From positions 434,001 through 498,000 of the forward strand of contig NW_018344186.1 in NCBI RefSeq assembly GCF_002099425.1: 64,000 nucleotides of DNA, in the 5' to 3' direction. Position 1 is the first letter of the stretch. Each line of letters opens with the position of its first letter. The translations under genes were made by a program, and so were the position numbers. This document shows positions 1-11,074 of this stretch, one piece after another. Source of the stretch: Phascolarctos cinereus. Taxonomy: Eukaryota; Chordata; Mammalia; Diprotodontia; Phascolarctidae. The notes under the pieces are model-generated. The model was not told where the DNA came from and did no database searches. It worked only from the letters and a program-made list of their open reading frames with translations.

Positions 1-200
1 AGTCAATAGTGTTAAATGCTTTAGAGAGGTCAAGAAGGATAAAGACTGAGAAAAGGCCACCATATTTGGCAATTAAGAGATCATTAGTAAATTTGGGGAG
101 AAGAGTTTTAATTAAGTAATGAGGTTTGAAGCCTGATTGCAAAGGAATGAGAGATGAGTGAGAGGAGAGGAATTGGAACCAATGAGTGAAGGCAAAGATC
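1..200 (-). repeat. L2 LINE fragment, reverse-transcriptase region, antisense
   Basis: Read on the minus strand, this resembles the CR1-clade L2 RT domain, with a degraded counterpart of the family motif LLDLSKAFNTID near bases 1-60. It runs off the window edge. The L2 assignment is by comparison with remembered L2 ORF2; the L3/CR1 sister clade is the alternative. Confidence 0.6.
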
Positions 201-1351
201 TAGCTAGATTAGAATGTTAGCCCACCAGTTGTGGCAGCGATAAATAACACCTTTTATTTTAAGGTCAGCTGAGGTATGAACCACCAAAGTAGAATCTAGG
301 TGATTTGTTTCAGCAGGCTGAAATGTACCATAGAATCACCATCCTTATGTTGCTGCACTCCTCCAGCTCTGGATCATGATTTTGCAGGGCAATTTTAGGC
401 CCAAATGAGTATGACCAAGTGTCAAGGTACCATGTAGCAATCAATCGATAAGTATCTTTTAAGTACCTACAATGAGGCAGGCATTATGCCAAATGCTATT
501 CTCCATATGTAAAGGTGAAGAAGGGAAGGCTTTTTCTCCCCAGAGGACCGGTAAGTGAGAATACCAGCAGTATCCAAGTACACCTTCCATCCAGCCTAGT
601 TAATTTCATCACAAATGGGCATTTAGAATGGTAGGTCAACAACACCAATTCTGCTGTTTTTCCATAGTGCCCAGACTTTGGCTTTAAGCATTTTTTTCTT
701 TCCTTGCCTTTGACTTAATTAGATTGGAATAGATTGAATTAGATTGAAATATGTAGGAATAACCACTGTGCTCGCTAGAGAAAGGGCAAAAAAGGTTAGA
801 AAACCAAGTTTGCTACTAAGCAACTATCTCGACCAGCGACTCACAGATTGCAGAAATGATAAAGCTTTTCCTGTCCCCTAAAGAATCAGCAAAAATCTGG
901 CACTCACCTGCATTCTTCATCTTCCCAATCAGCTCTGTGCTGTCACCGCCCCTTCCAACCCCAGGCACACACTCACCGCATCATGAGCCAGCTAGTCCTT
1001 TCTAAGCCTAGAGCGGCAGCTGGGGGTGGGGGGGGGGCGGGATTCCTAATGTTAGAGCTTTCTGCAAGCACAGACCCATTGTGTGTGTAACTGAATTGGG
1101 TAATTAGGAAAGTGTGGCCCTTCAGTCATTTTAAAAGCTTAGTGGGTGGAAGAAAAAAAAAACACCTCAATATTCTTTGACAGCTATTGCACATCCAATT
1201 AGATGAGATGCCTCTCCATCAAAAAAAATCAGATTTTTGCCACTGAAAAAGTGCTTTTCTATTTTTCAAAAGGCTATGTGATACAAAAGAATCAACAAAG
1301 GTGAATGTGAGTGGGATTATTCAGTCCATGACAAGAGCTGGGTTCTTGAAA
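201..1351. other. Intergenic stretch, mostly unassigned
   Basis: No gene is visible. A worn L2 3' end (antisense) may lie at about 439-500. A G-rich run with ten consecutive G lies near 1026-1040. The rest, including 600-1000, shows no repeat I recognise. Confidence 0.4.
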
Positions 1352-1500
1352 GGCAGTGTTGAGTGGAAGAGATCATTGTCTTTGGAGTCAAAGGCCCTGG
1401 ATTCAAATTCTGCCTTAGACATTTATCAGCTATTCAGCCCTAGAGAAGTCACTTAAACTTTCTGTGACCCAGTTTTCTCATCTCTAAAATGAAGTTTTGC
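1352..1500 (+). repeat. MIR-type CORE-SINE, sense
   Basis: The order of motifs is that of MIR: a GGAGTCAAAGGCCCTGGATTC-like head, GAAGTCACTTAAACTT, then CCCAGTTTTCTCATCTCTAAAATG. The copy is old and diverged. Confidence 0.75.
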
Positions 1501-1593
1501 TAATTTTTTACTTTGTTACAAGAGAGATTTCCTAGGGTGGGAACAATTTGGATTGTTTATAATATAAAAACAAAGCACATCAGTAAAACTCAA

Positions 1594-2020
1594 AGAAGAT
1601 TCCATTCAATAAAATTTATTATGTACCTATTAATTCCCAGTCATTGTGTTAAGTACTCAGGAAAAAAAAAGGAAAAAAATGAAATAATCCTTGGTCTCAA
1701 GAGACTTACATTCTAATGGGTGAAGCAATATACATACGTACACACACACATACACACACACACACACAGATAAATAAATACAAATTACAAGCAAAGTAAC
1801 ACAAAGTAATTTGAGGGTAGGGGAAGAGTACCAAAAGCTAGAGAGATCAGACAGGGCCTCACGCCACTAGTGGCACCTGAGCTGAGCCTTGAAAGGAGAA
1901 AGGAATTCCAAAAGTCAGAAACAAAGAGCGTTCCAAGAATGAGGTGACAGTCTGCACAAAGATATGGAAGGAAGAAGATGGAACATGGTCTCTGGGAACA
2001 ATAAATAGATCTGAGACATC
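1594..2020 (-). repeat. L2 LINE 3' end, antisense
   Basis: It begins with the reversed L2 3' terminus (AATAAAATTTATTATGTACC, then a GTGTTAAGTACTCAGG-like segment) and continues into reversed 3' body (TCTCAAGAGACTTACATTCTAATGGG region). A CA microsatellite interrupts it. Confidence 0.7.
1739..1768. repeat. (CA)n microsatellite
   Basis: An imperfect CA run inside the antisense L2 copy, with two TA interruptions. Confidence 0.9.
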
Positions 2021-2589
2021 CATGAACACCTCCTGATTATCGTAATGGTAGCACAAAGAGAAAAAAAGAACATTAGAGCTGTATGCCATGTCTTCCAGCC
2101 TGTATTCACGGTACTCACTACCTAACACCTTGCTCCTTTTAACACTCTCACAGAAAGAAGTTCCATTGGCTCTTCAGGCCTAGCACTGTGGTCATGGCTT
2201 CAGGTAATCTCTCTTTCAAGTTCTATAGTGGGGTCACCTAGTTCCTCTTTTGCCTCTAGCTCCCCCAGTGCCACATCCTCATACAATGCACAGATGACTA
2301 TCATAGAAAGAATTACGTTATCCAGGATCTTCATGGGAAGACATTTTGTTTCCAGCGTAGAAACTTTTTCTGTGTTCCAGTTAGCTATGGGTGAGGATTT
2401 CATCATGAAAAGATGGTGGAGAAAAACACAGACATGGGAAAATAGGGACTGTTCCTATCCAAGCTCCCTAAATTACCTAGAAAGAAAGAAGCTCCATTCA
2501 TCCAAACCAGGAATAAATAATAACAACACATAAGGTAAGGAAGGACCTCAGTTTATCATTTTGCTCATTTTATAAATAAAGAACAACAA
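2021..2589. other. Unassigned intergenic sequence
   Basis: I see no repeat family or gene. A 101-codon open frame at 2228-2533 has low-complexity serine content at its start, no recognisable domain and no splice context, and is probably chance. Confidence 0.4.
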
Positions 2590-3420
2590 TATTTTCCTCC
2601 TTTTCCATTTTTTGATATCTTTTTTCTTTAAATTTATTCTATTTCCAAGTTTGCCCTTCTGCCTTCAATCATTTAATCAATAAACAGTTATTAAGTGCCC
2701 ACCACGTGCTAGGTACTATGCTAGGCCAGAGAGCCATGACTTGACACAAATAATTTTTTTTTTAAAAAGACAGAAAAAGTAGTTCAGGAAGACTAATTAG
2801 CATAATCCTACAGCATATACAGTATTACATACCCATAGTCCTTCACTTCTGCAAAGGAAGAAGGGAGTTGCAAAAAGGTATCTCTTCTTTGGGGTGTAGC
2901 ATTCAGTTTAGATTTTTTTTGTTCTTTCATTTGACAATGTTTTAGTGATTGTGTAATATTTTTGTGATTCTATTTGGGGGGGGTTGTTTTGTTTTGTTTT
3001 ACTTTATTTTTTGAGAGTAGGTTTCCTTATTTTGGCCAGTCTGGAAATGCAATGGCCCCTCCACAGATCTGAGTCTATTATACTTTGACATAGGAGCTTT
3101 GACCTACTTGGTTTTTGACCTGGACAGGTTCACTCCTGCATTGGCAGTCTGATGGCCTCCCACTCTCTGGGTCTCCTCATATTGGTGGTAGACATGGTGG
3201 ATAGACTCATTTGGCTAAGTCAGCTGCATCTCAGAACTCCAGAGCTCAGGAGATCCACCAGTTTCAGCCTCCCCAATAGCAGGGATTACAGTAGGCATGA
3301 GTCACCATGCTCCATTTCTGCTTACTCTACTTTGCATCAGTTTATATGTCTCCCCATGCTTCTCTTGTTCTTTATGTTCATCATTCTTACAGTACCTTAA
3401 TACTCCATTACATTCAGTAA
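2590..3420 (-). repeat. Old L1 3' end, antisense, carrying two insertions
   Basis: The ends match the reversed L1 ORF2/3'UTR pattern: after the 7SL insert come TTCTGCTTACTCTACTTTGC and the TACCTTAATACTCCATTACA element, as in the other L1 3' ends of this window (27.4 kb, 63.8 kb). A reversed L2 3' scrap lies at about 2670-2735 and a 7SL retrocopy at 3011-3314. Confidence 0.65.
3011..3314 (-). pseudogene. RN7SL-like: 7SL (SRP) RNA retrocopy, near full length, antisense
   Basis: The reverse complement follows signal-recognition-particle 7SL RNA end to end in about 304 bp. The 5' Alu-domain (TGTAATCCCTGCTATTGGGG-like) lies near 3270-3310. The S-domain stretch corresponding to GACCTGGGCCGGTTCACCCC is at about 3117-3138 and CATATTGATG-like sequence at about 3178-3190. 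The 3' Alu domain is at 3011-3060. A T-rich run at 2986-3010 is the reversed A-rich tail, so it is a retroposed copy. It is well diverged and has split an older antisense L1. It is unlikely to be functional because the conserved S-domain is heavily substituted. Confidence 0.85.
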
Positions 3421-4035
3421 ACTTCTAGTTCTTTGCTCCTCTGAAAAGAGGATCAATTAGTATTGAAATATATGTAATCAGTTGATACTTAAATTGACTT
3501 TAAAGAGAAAATTTATACATTTTAGTTCACTACAAATTCAAATGGAATTCAGGCTCCATTTCAAACATATGGCTTATTTAGGGCCAATATTGAGAAATAT
3601 ACTGTAGCTAAATCCAGTTTTAGAAAGATGCAAATGTAATATAATATGGAATATCTGTTCATCATTTAACTCTTTGGCAAGTTTTTTTCCTCTAATATCC
3701 ATAATAAAGTATATGCAAATGCATTTAATTGAACATAATTAAAATAATGAGAGTTAAAAGAATGTGATATTCAGAATAAATGAAATACAGACTTGGGCAT
3801 AGGCATTATACTAATTCAAAATGATTACTTTATGATTACATTATTAGGTTCTCTAATAATTCAGGTTTCAACATAATTTTGTTTACTTTTTTCAGACAGA
3901 TGTTTTATATGAAAGCACACTAGATTTAGAACCAGCGGACATCTTTTAGATCTCTGCTCTAACACTTACTACTACTTCTGATGTCTACTTTTCCTCACCT
4001 CCATTATGCTTAGAGGTTGTTTTTTTTTTTTGGTC
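3421..4035. other. AT-rich intergenic sequence with a faint MIR
   Basis: No gene is seen. A worn sense MIR may lie at about 3905-4010 (TAGATTTAGAACCAGCGG, then CTAACACTTACTACTACTTC). The rest is unassigned. Confidence 0.35.
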
Positions 4036-4039
4036 CCAT

Positions 4040-5270
4040 AATTTACTGAAACTCTTCTCTCTAAGGTTACCAAGATTTCCTAACTGCTAAATCCAATGAC
4101 CTTTTCTCATCGTCCTTGAAGTTTACACAGCTATTTTCAGGGTTGACTATCCCCCTTCTAGATTCTCTCTCCTTCCTTATCTTTTGTAACACTGACCTCT
4201 CCTGGTTCTTCTATTACCCATCTGACCACTCTTTTTCCATCTCATTTGCTGCCATGCTCTGGCCCCTTAATTTGGGGTACTTTTTAGGGTTCTGTCCTAG
4301 GTTCTCTGATTTTCTCACATTACTTTATTCCAGTGGTGATCTGATCAGTTTAAATGACATCCTTGTTCACATGACCTTCAAATTAACATAGTCATCCCTA
4401 ATCTCTCTTTCTTGAATTCCATTCCAATATCACCGATTGCCTGCTGGATGGCTTCTTCTTCATTTCACCTCCTAATTGCCCCTTCATAAAACTCCCTGGT
4501 TTCTCTCAAGGGTATTACCATACTCCTAGTCACCTTGACTCATCACACTACATATTCCACATTCTATCCCTTATCAACTCTTGTTGATTCCTCTCCTCCC
4601 CACAACATCTCTGTCATTCATTGTTTTCTCTCTATTCAGTTGGCTGCATCCTTGCTCAGGACCTCATCACCTCTTATTTGGACCATTGTAATAGCCATCT
4701 AATTGGTCTTTCTGTTATCAGTATCTCCCCTATTCAGTCCTTCCTTCACACTGCTAATAAAAAAATCTTCTGCAAGTTCAGGCCTGTGCCACTCTTCTGC
4801 CCTAGAGTCTTCAATGGCGCCCTATTGTCTCTAGGATAAAATACTTGGTGCTTAAAGCCCTTCCCAGTCTGTCTCCTACCTTCACCAACATCCTTCAAAA
4901 TACTTAGCTTCACTCACTCTCCATTCCAGTCAACCTAGTCTTCTTACTGTTTCCAGTGCATGACATTCCATTTCCTATTTCTTTTTCTTTGTACAGGATA
5001 TCCCCTATTTCTGAAGTGCATACCTTCCTCATCTCTACGTCTTAGAATCCGTAGTTTTCTTTTAAGGATTAGCTTCAGTCTTATCTCCTACCCCAGGCCT
5101 GTTTTGGTCCCCTCAGTTGCTAGTACCTTCCAAAGTTCTTTATGTTTTATGTATGTGTGTATGTAGGTGTGTGTTTGGGAATATATACATATAGCATATG
5201 TACCTATATTTCTTTATACCTATATGCATACAAATATGTAAACATATATGAATGCATATATGTGTATATA

Positions 5271-5317
<47 letters not shown>

Positions 5318-5560
5318 TATAATATATATATATATGTCTGTATGTATATTGATCATCTCAAATGTCTTGGTACAGTTTTAAATTTTAACAGATTTGGGAC
5401 ATCTGTATATTACTAACTTTGTTCTTTCCTCTTGATAGAACTTAAGCTTCTTGAAGGCAGGAACTATTTCATTTTTGTCTTTGTATCCCTGGCATCTAGC
5501 ACAGTTTCTGGCACATAACAGGTACTTAACAAATGTTTATTGGATTCAATTGAATTACAT
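4040..5560 (+). repeat. L2 LINE, ORF2 3' half and 3' end, sense
   Basis: It holds degraded L2 ORF2 segments in the correct order: AAATCCAATGACCTTTTCTC (RT), a CTCTCCTGGTTCTTCTATTA segment, GTGATCTGATCAGTTTAAAT, and CACCTCTTATTTGGACCATT followed by a CCATCTAATTGGTC segment. It ends with the L2 3' terminus at 5440-5560 (GAAGGCAGGAACTATTTC, then GGCACATAACAGGTACTTAA). No frame is intact. A TG/TA microsatellite has expanded inside it. Confidence 0.8.
5148..5345. repeat. TATG/TG/TA compound microsatellite
   Basis: Degenerate TATG units, then TG repeats at about 5270-5288, then nearly pure TA to 5335. It sits within the L2 copy and accounts for a tyrosine-rich open frame there. Confidence 0.9.
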
Positions 5561-6089
5561 GAGCCAGGAGCTAGGGGGAGGAAGGTGAATGAATCTTATT
5601 TCTGTGTGTATTTTTTGTTAATTTATCGGGATTTATATATCTCAACGTTTCTAAGACAAAGGTTTTGCTGTCTTGGAAGCTCAAGCTTGAGATTTAGCTT
5701 GGAGTGGAAATGCATCTAGGGCACTTTGGGCACGTAAAAGTATTAAGGAATAATTATCATCACAATAATAACTTGGAAATGGCAATTAGCTTCCAGTTTG
5801 TACAGATGAATATCTCTGGAGGCCTTTGCTTAAGTGTTATCTATTGACAAGATATGTGCAAAGCAGTCAGATAGGAGTTGGGAGCCCTGAGCTCTCCTCT
5901 GCCCATGCCCACGTTTCAGTACCACCAGCTGAAACCTCTCTCCTAACATATGCACTTCTAGGAGTTTGAAGTCCAAAAATCCAGTGGATAGACAGACTCA
6001 AAGACAGTCTCACTGCATGGATCAAATTACATAGGCTTGGTGCTTCCATGCAGTGAGGGATGTTTGTCACTAAAATAGAGGACAAGAAT
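5561..6089. other. Unassigned intergenic sequence
   Basis: I see no gene or recognisable repeat here. Confidence 0.4.
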
Positions 6090-6182
6090 ATGAGGTTTCA
6101 TTATCTTTCGCATCCATCTCCTCTCCATACATACCACAACTACCTTTATACAGACCCTCATCACCTATCCCCTAGACTATTT

Positions 6183-6757
6183 CTTTTTTTTTTAATTTAT
6201 GGAATAAAACAAGCATTTCTATAACATAGTACAAATGAAAAAATATAATTGTACATGAAACTGCAAATCTGCTATGTACAACTTGCTATTCCTTTCAAAT
6301 ATTCAACAAAATTAACATGTAAATTTCTTTTTTCTTCCCTTCCCATCCCTGCCCTAGATATAACTACCATGAGACACAAATAGTATATATATATATATAT
6401 ATAAAATTATTCTATAAATAATTCTACCATTTTTTTCTCTGGATGCAGATAGTATCTTTCTTCATATGTCCTTTTTCAGTTAATTTGGATATTTCTAATA
6501 GACAAAATAACTTATTTGCTTAAGGTGTTTTTTTTTTTTGTAAGGCATTTGGGGTGCCCAGGGTCACACAGCTAGTAAGTGTCAAGTATCTGGTCTGAGA
6601 CCGGATTTGAACTCATGTCCTCCTAACTCCTGGGCTGGTACTGTATCCACTATGCCACCTAGCTGCCCCTCAAAGTCATTCTTAAAACAATATTATTGTT
6701 ACTGTATACAATGTTCTTTTGGTTTGGCTCATTTTGCTCTTCATTATTTTAACATTC
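6183..6757 (-). repeat. L1 3' end, antisense, inserted in L2
   Basis: It shows the marsupial L1 3'UTR pattern read in reverse: T-rich tail, GGAATAAAACAAGCATTTCT, AACTGCAAATCTGCTATG, and CTGTATACAATGTTCTTTTG near 6698-6717. A SINE interrupts it at 6530-6669. Confidence 0.8.
6530..6669 (-). repeat. tRNA-head CORE-SINE, antisense, inserted in L1
   Basis: Reversed SINE: T run, GGGTCACACAGCTAGTAAGT, GATTTGAACTCATGTCC (reversed B box), then TGCCACCTAGCTGCCCC, which is the reversed 5' end. L1 sequence continues on both sides. Confidence 0.85.
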
Positions 6758-7299
6758 TCCTAATTGACTCCCTTGCATCATGGCTCTTCTCTCTTCAATT
6801 TCTCCTCCAAAGAGGTACCACATGGATATTCCTAATGTAAAGGTCTTAAAATTTTACTCCTCTGATCATCAAGATTCAGTGACTTCCTATTTCTTCTAAG
6901 ATAAAATGCAAATTACTGTTTGGTATTTCTCACTTCAATCTGGTTTCAGCCTACATTTCCAGACTGATTTCTCATTGTTTTCCCTTGTGCACTCTACATC
7001 CCAACAAAACTCATCCTTTTGCTGTCCATCATATGTGACACTCCATTTCCTGCCTCTAACTGTCTTTCAGACCTAGAATGTTCTTCCTCCTCAACTCCCT
7101 GTCTTGGAACCTCTAGCAATATTTATATGTATTATTATATCCCACCCCTACTCCCACCCCTTGAAGTGGAATGTATGTTCCTAGAGGCCAAGGATCATAT
7201 CACTTTGGTGTCCTCAATGTATAATATGGTTTCTGTCTTATATCAGGTGCCTAATAAATGCTTTTTGATTGATTAATTTCTCTCAGCAGCCATGGTATT

Positions 7300-7643
7300 G
7301 CATCTTACTCACACTTAAGAAATCTGAGTTCTATTCTTGCTTTGGGCACAAACTGGTGAAATGAGTTTAAGCAAATTATTCAACATCTCTGAATCTAGGA
7401 GCACTCATTAGTAAAAAGAAGGGGCAGGATTAAGTTAACCTATAAGGTCTAAAACGGTCTTTGATGTTATGACTATGTTCAATGTAGAATAGTTTCACTA
7501 CTGTGGAATAGCTCAAGTGTGATCCTGCAGAAACATGAAATGGATGGACTTATCATAGCCCTAGACTAAGATTTATGAAATCTGAAATCAAGTCCTCACT
7601 CTGCTTATTAACTCATTATATGACCATGTACAAGTGACTTACC
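7300..7643 (+). repeat. Two MIR fragments, sense
   Basis: Worn MIR cores at about 7310-7480 (TGAGTTCTATTCTTGCTTTG, then a CAACATCTCTGAATCTAGG segment) and 7558-7643 (CCTCACTCTGCTTATTAACT, then TACAAGTGACTTA). Confidence 0.6.
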
Positions 7644-8052
7644 TTGGAACCATCTTTGACTCCTCACTCTGGCTCATTCCATACATCCAAGCAATCCATT
7701 GCCAGATCTTGTCATTTCCACATAAATACCATTTCTTGTATATGGCCCCCTTCTCTTTCAGCCACAGCTCAAAATTGAGCCGTCATTGCCTTGGGCCTGG
7801 ACTATTACAGTAGCTTCCTAATTGGTCTTCCTACCTCAAATCTCTTCCCCCCCCCTCCCCAATCTATCCTCCTTTCAGCTACCAGAGTGATTTTCCTAAA
7901 GCACAGGTCTGATCATGTCACACTCCACTCACTCTTCACTTAATAAACTCCAGTGGTTGCCTATTACCTCCAAAATCAGATATGAAATTCTGTGTTTGTT
8001 GTTTGAAGTACTTCTCAAACTGTCCCCTTCCTACCTTTCTGGCTTTCTAGGT

Positions 8053-8207
8053 CCTTGGGGGTGATCTTTTGACTGAGGCCAACTTTTACAGAAAAATGAT
8101 TTTATTAAGGGGAATTTGTTCTGTGAAGTTTGGATTCAGTCAAAAGGCCGCACTTGAGCATCTAGAGGGCCACATGTTGCCTCGAGGCCACAGGTTCCCC
8201 ACCCCTG
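8053..8207 (-). mobile_element. Non-autonomous hAT-like DNA transposon (MITE)
   Basis: The right end, reversed, reads CAGGGGTGGGGAACCTGTGG, a typical hAT terminal inverted repeat. The left end GGGGGTGATC is a decayed partner. L2 sequence continues across both sides, which defines the insertion. Possible 8-bp target duplications (near TCTAGGTC and GTTTAGTC) are poorly matched. No transposase is present. Confidence 0.65.
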
Positions 8208-8499
8208 GTTTAGTCCCTTTTCACTCTACCATCCAGATACACTGGCCTATTTGTGGTTCTTTGAATATGATACTCCATCACCTGTCTCCCTTTCTTTGCA
8301 ATGGATAGCTCCTATGCCTGGAACGCTTTGCAACTCCACCTTTGACTCTGTTTTTCTGGTCCTCTTTCAAGACTCAACTCAAATCTTCCCTCATTAGGAG
8401 ACCTTTCCCTCTCCCCAGCTGCTAGTGGCTTCCCCTGTAAAATTACATGTCATCTCCTCTCTATGTACTTTGTATCTATCTCATTATTTATAATTGCTT

Positions 8500-8770
8500 T
8501 GCAGTTAAATGCCTCAGTGGATGGAGCACTGGGCCTGGAGTCAAGACCTGAGTTCAAACCCAGTCTTAGATACTTACTAGTTCTGTAACCCTGGGCAAGT
8601 CACTTAACCTCTTCCTCAGTTCCCCATCTGTAAAATGAACTGGAGAAGGAAATGGCAAACGATCCCAGCATCTTTGCCAAGAAAACCTGATGGACAGTAT
8701 TGGCATGCTAGAGTCCACGGAGTCACATACAGTCACAGCCACAACTGAACAATTCAACAACAATAAAAAA
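8500..8770 (+). repeat. MAR1 SINE, sense, full length
   Basis: tRNA-like head (GGATGGAGCACTGGGCCTGG), B-box-like GAGTTCAAACCC, CORE (CCTGGGCAAGTCACTTAACC), then the RTE-type tail (AGAAGGAAATGGCAAACG, CTTTGCCAAGAAAACC, CAACTGAACAATTCAACAAC). It lies inside the L2 copy. Confidence 0.85.
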
Positions 8771-8866
8771 TCATAATAGAATGTAATCTTATTTGTTCAT
8801 ATCTCTAATGCTTGGTACAGTGTCTGACAGTTATTAGGCTTATAGAAGTTTCTTGACTGGCTGATT

Positions 8867-9015
8867 GCTCTGCTTCTGTTTTTGCTAACCCTTCCCTATG
8901 GCAAAGGATTGTCTTGAGGATGAATGAATGTACAGTGTGGCAAAATGTTCTAAGATCCTTGAGATGACGGCACTCCTGGAGGGAAGGAAATGACATTCCT
9001 GTTGTATTCTCCAGT
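8867..9015. other. Short unassigned stretch
   Basis: Nothing recognised. Confidence 0.3.
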
Positions 9016-9160
9016 GATTAAAAAACACCTGGGGTATAATATTCAATTATGGCTACCATGTTTAGGAGGGATGTTGACAAGCAAAAATCTGCCCAGAGAA
9101 GGGTGACTAGGTTCATAAAAGAACTTGAAACTATGCGATATAAGCAGTATTTTGAAGGTG
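9016..9160 (+). repeat. L3/CR1 LINE 3' fragment, sense
   Basis: GGATGTTGACAAGCAAAAAT, then TGCCCAGAGAAGGGTGACTA and GAACTTGAAACTATGCGATA follow the CR1 3' region (family pattern: GACAAGCTGGAGC, GTCCAGAGGAGGGCAACC). Confidence 0.65.
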
Positions 9161-9162
9161 GA

Positions 9163-9300
9163 ACTGAATAAATGAATGAAACAGCATTTATTTATAGCCA
9201 ACTATATGCAAAGCACTGAGGATATATACAGAAAGAAAATATTTTTATTTTAAAGAAGCTCATATTCTAATAAGGAGAAAACACATGTAGAATATTATAG
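9163..9300 (-). repeat. L2 LINE 3' end, antisense
   Basis: A reversed L2 terminus: CAGCATTTATTTATAGCC, GCAAAGCACTGAGGATA, GAAGCTCATATTCTAATAAG. Confidence 0.65.
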
Positions 9301-9635
9301 CTGCCAGCCAGACAGAAAGACCCAGAGCTCCAAAGGGTGAATCTACAAAGCTGATAACAATGTGGTATTTGAGAGGGATGAGAAGAGGTGACTGCAATTT
9401 TGGATCTAATTTTACCAGTGAGGGGTATTGTTCACTAGAGTAGAAATGATGGCAACCTTGAGAAGAAGACTGTTCAAACCATAGGGTATTGAGATATGCT
9501 TCCATTCTCTGTAGAATTTTAGAATCTATTATTAAGGGAAAATTTATGAGTATTTACAAAGTAGGAAGTTTCTCTAGTGTACAAAGGATAGGAACAGTTT
9601 TAAAAGAATTACAACTATAGACATCCATATCAAAA
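9301..9635. other. Unassigned intergenic sequence
   Basis: No gene is visible. It may be a worn continuation of the antisense L2 to its left, but I cannot show it. Confidence 0.3.
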
Positions 9636-10110
9636 TATGCTCCAAATCACTTATAGTAAGATAAATTCAAAATGAAACAACTCTGAAGTCTCACCTTGTA
9701 CCATACAATTGACAAAAGTGACAAAATGTGGGAACAATCAATGTTAGAGTGGCCTGTGGGAAAGGGGCTACTCTGAGACTATAGAGGTGGAGCTGTGAAG
9801 TGGTTACAGCTGCTCTGGATATGCAAAAAAAAAAAAAGTGATTCCATTGTCCACATCCTTCAATGCACTGATCCCCACCTTAGGGCATTATAACTAAGGA
9901 AGTAAAAGAAACAAAGGTTGAACATGTGTGAAAATATCTATAGAAGCTCTCTGTCATAGCAAAGAATTGTTAGCAAAGGAGGTTCCTATCAATTGGGGAA
10001 ATGAATAAAAAAAATTATGCTATGTGAATGTAATAGAATATCATTGGGACTATAATAGAATATCATCAGTAGTAAGAAATAATAAATGTTAAAAATTCAA
10101 AGAAACATAA
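9636..10110 (+). repeat. L1 ORF2 3' end, sense
   Basis: L1 ORF2 C-terminal segments occur in order: AATATGCTCCAAATCACTTA, GAAACAACTCTGAAGTCTCA, ATATCTATAGAAGCTCTCTG, CCTATCAATTGGGGAAATGA, GTGAATGTAATAGAATATCA. It is broken throughout, with A runs that are not a terminal tail. Confidence 0.75.
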
Positions 10111-10497
10111 AGTTTTGAATGAAAAATCCAAAAGCATTTATTAAGTGCATACTATGTCCTTAAAAGGACATACACTGTGCTAAGCACTAGGATTAAAAAA
10201 TATAAAATCAGTCCCAGATCTAAAGGAGCTTATAGAGGATACAGCATCTATTGGGTGGTGGTCAGGTAAAGGTCTGGGGAATCACAAAGATTGTGAATGG
10301 AGTCATATTATTCTTGATTGACCAACCCATTACAGTAATATTGGTAGTATTTATTTGATTACTATTCCGAGAATAAGAATGAAAGGGAATGCATTTGGGG
10401 CGTGGAGGAAGGCCTGTGGTAAGACCCAGAGATTGGAGATGGAATGCCAGGAAAAGGGAATAGTAAGTGGGCCAGTGTGAATGGAAGGGAAAGTTAA

Positions 10498-11074
10498 ATC
10501 CATTTACAACCTGGCACCATCCTACCTTTATACCTTATCTGTTACTCCCCCTTATTCCTTTTTTAAAAAAAAAAATTTTAAGTCACACAGTTAGTGAGTG
10601 TCAAGTGTTTGATCTGAGGCCAGATTTGAACTCAGGTCTTCCTGACTCCAGGGCCAGTGCTCTATCCACTGTGCCACCTAGGTGCCCCACATTCCCCCTT
10701 ATTCTTACTGCAGTCTAGCTAAACTGGCTTTCTTAAATAAATGAACTCCATTTTCAGTCCCCATAACCTTGCCCTGACTCCTCCCATGCCTGGAATGCAC
10801 TTCCTCATTACCTCTGCTTAGAATTCTTAGTTTCTTTCAAGGCTCAGCTGAGTTGCCAACTTTAAACCTTTCCTGATTCCTTCAATCTAACTGCTAATGC
10901 CCTTCCCCCAAATTTTCTTGTATTTATTTTGTATAAACCCTCGAACATTAATGTTTCTCCTGGCTAGATTGTAAACTCCTTGAGGGTAAGGACTGTTTCC
11001 TTTTTGTCTTTGTATTCTCAATGCCTCACATGCTGCTGGTTACTCAGTAGGCAACTAATCTATTGATTGACAAA
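10498..11074 (+). repeat. L2 LINE 3' end, sense, inside an antisense L2
   Basis: Runs from a CCATTTACAACCTGGCACC segment through CATGCCTGGAATGCACTTCC and AAGGCTCAGCTGAGTTGC to the terminus (CTTGAGGGTAAGGACTG, TCAGTAGGCAACTAATC). A SINE interrupts it at 10560-10688. Confidence 0.75.
10560..10688 (-). repeat. tRNA-head CORE-SINE, antisense
   Basis: T/A-rich tail, then CACACAGTTAGTGAGTGTC, CAGATTTGAACTCAGGTC and CTGTGCCACCTAGGTGCCCC (reversed 5' end). It is the third level of the L2-in-L2 nest. Confidence 0.85.

Larger units (their letters stand above)
6090..7280 (+). repeat. L2 LINE 3' part, sense, split by L1 and SINE
   Basis: The left piece ends in CCCTCATCACCTATCCCCTA (the L2 segment coding LISRLDYCNS in the family). 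The right piece resumes at about 6758 with the expected continuation CTCCTAATTGACTCCC and runs to the L2 3' terminus at 7280 (AGGTGCCTAATAAATGC, then a TTGATTGATTAA tail). The two halves join in L2 order, so the L1 fragment between them is an insertion. Confidence 0.75.
7643..8866 (+). repeat. L2 LINE ORF2 3' part to 3' end, sense, carrying two insertions
   Basis: L2 segments occur in order: CCATCTTTGACTCCTCACTC, GGACTATTACAGTAGCTTCC, AGTGATTTTCCTAAAGCACA, CTCCTATGCCTGGAACGC, and the 3' terminus at about 8775-8866. A hAT-like MITE (8053-8207) and a MAR1 SINE (8500-8770) interrupt it. All frames are broken. Confidence 0.8.

Noticed and set aside
4116-4839. Possible protein-coding exons at 4.1-4.8 kb
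   Set aside because: The open frames are remnants of L2 ORF2, not a host gene.
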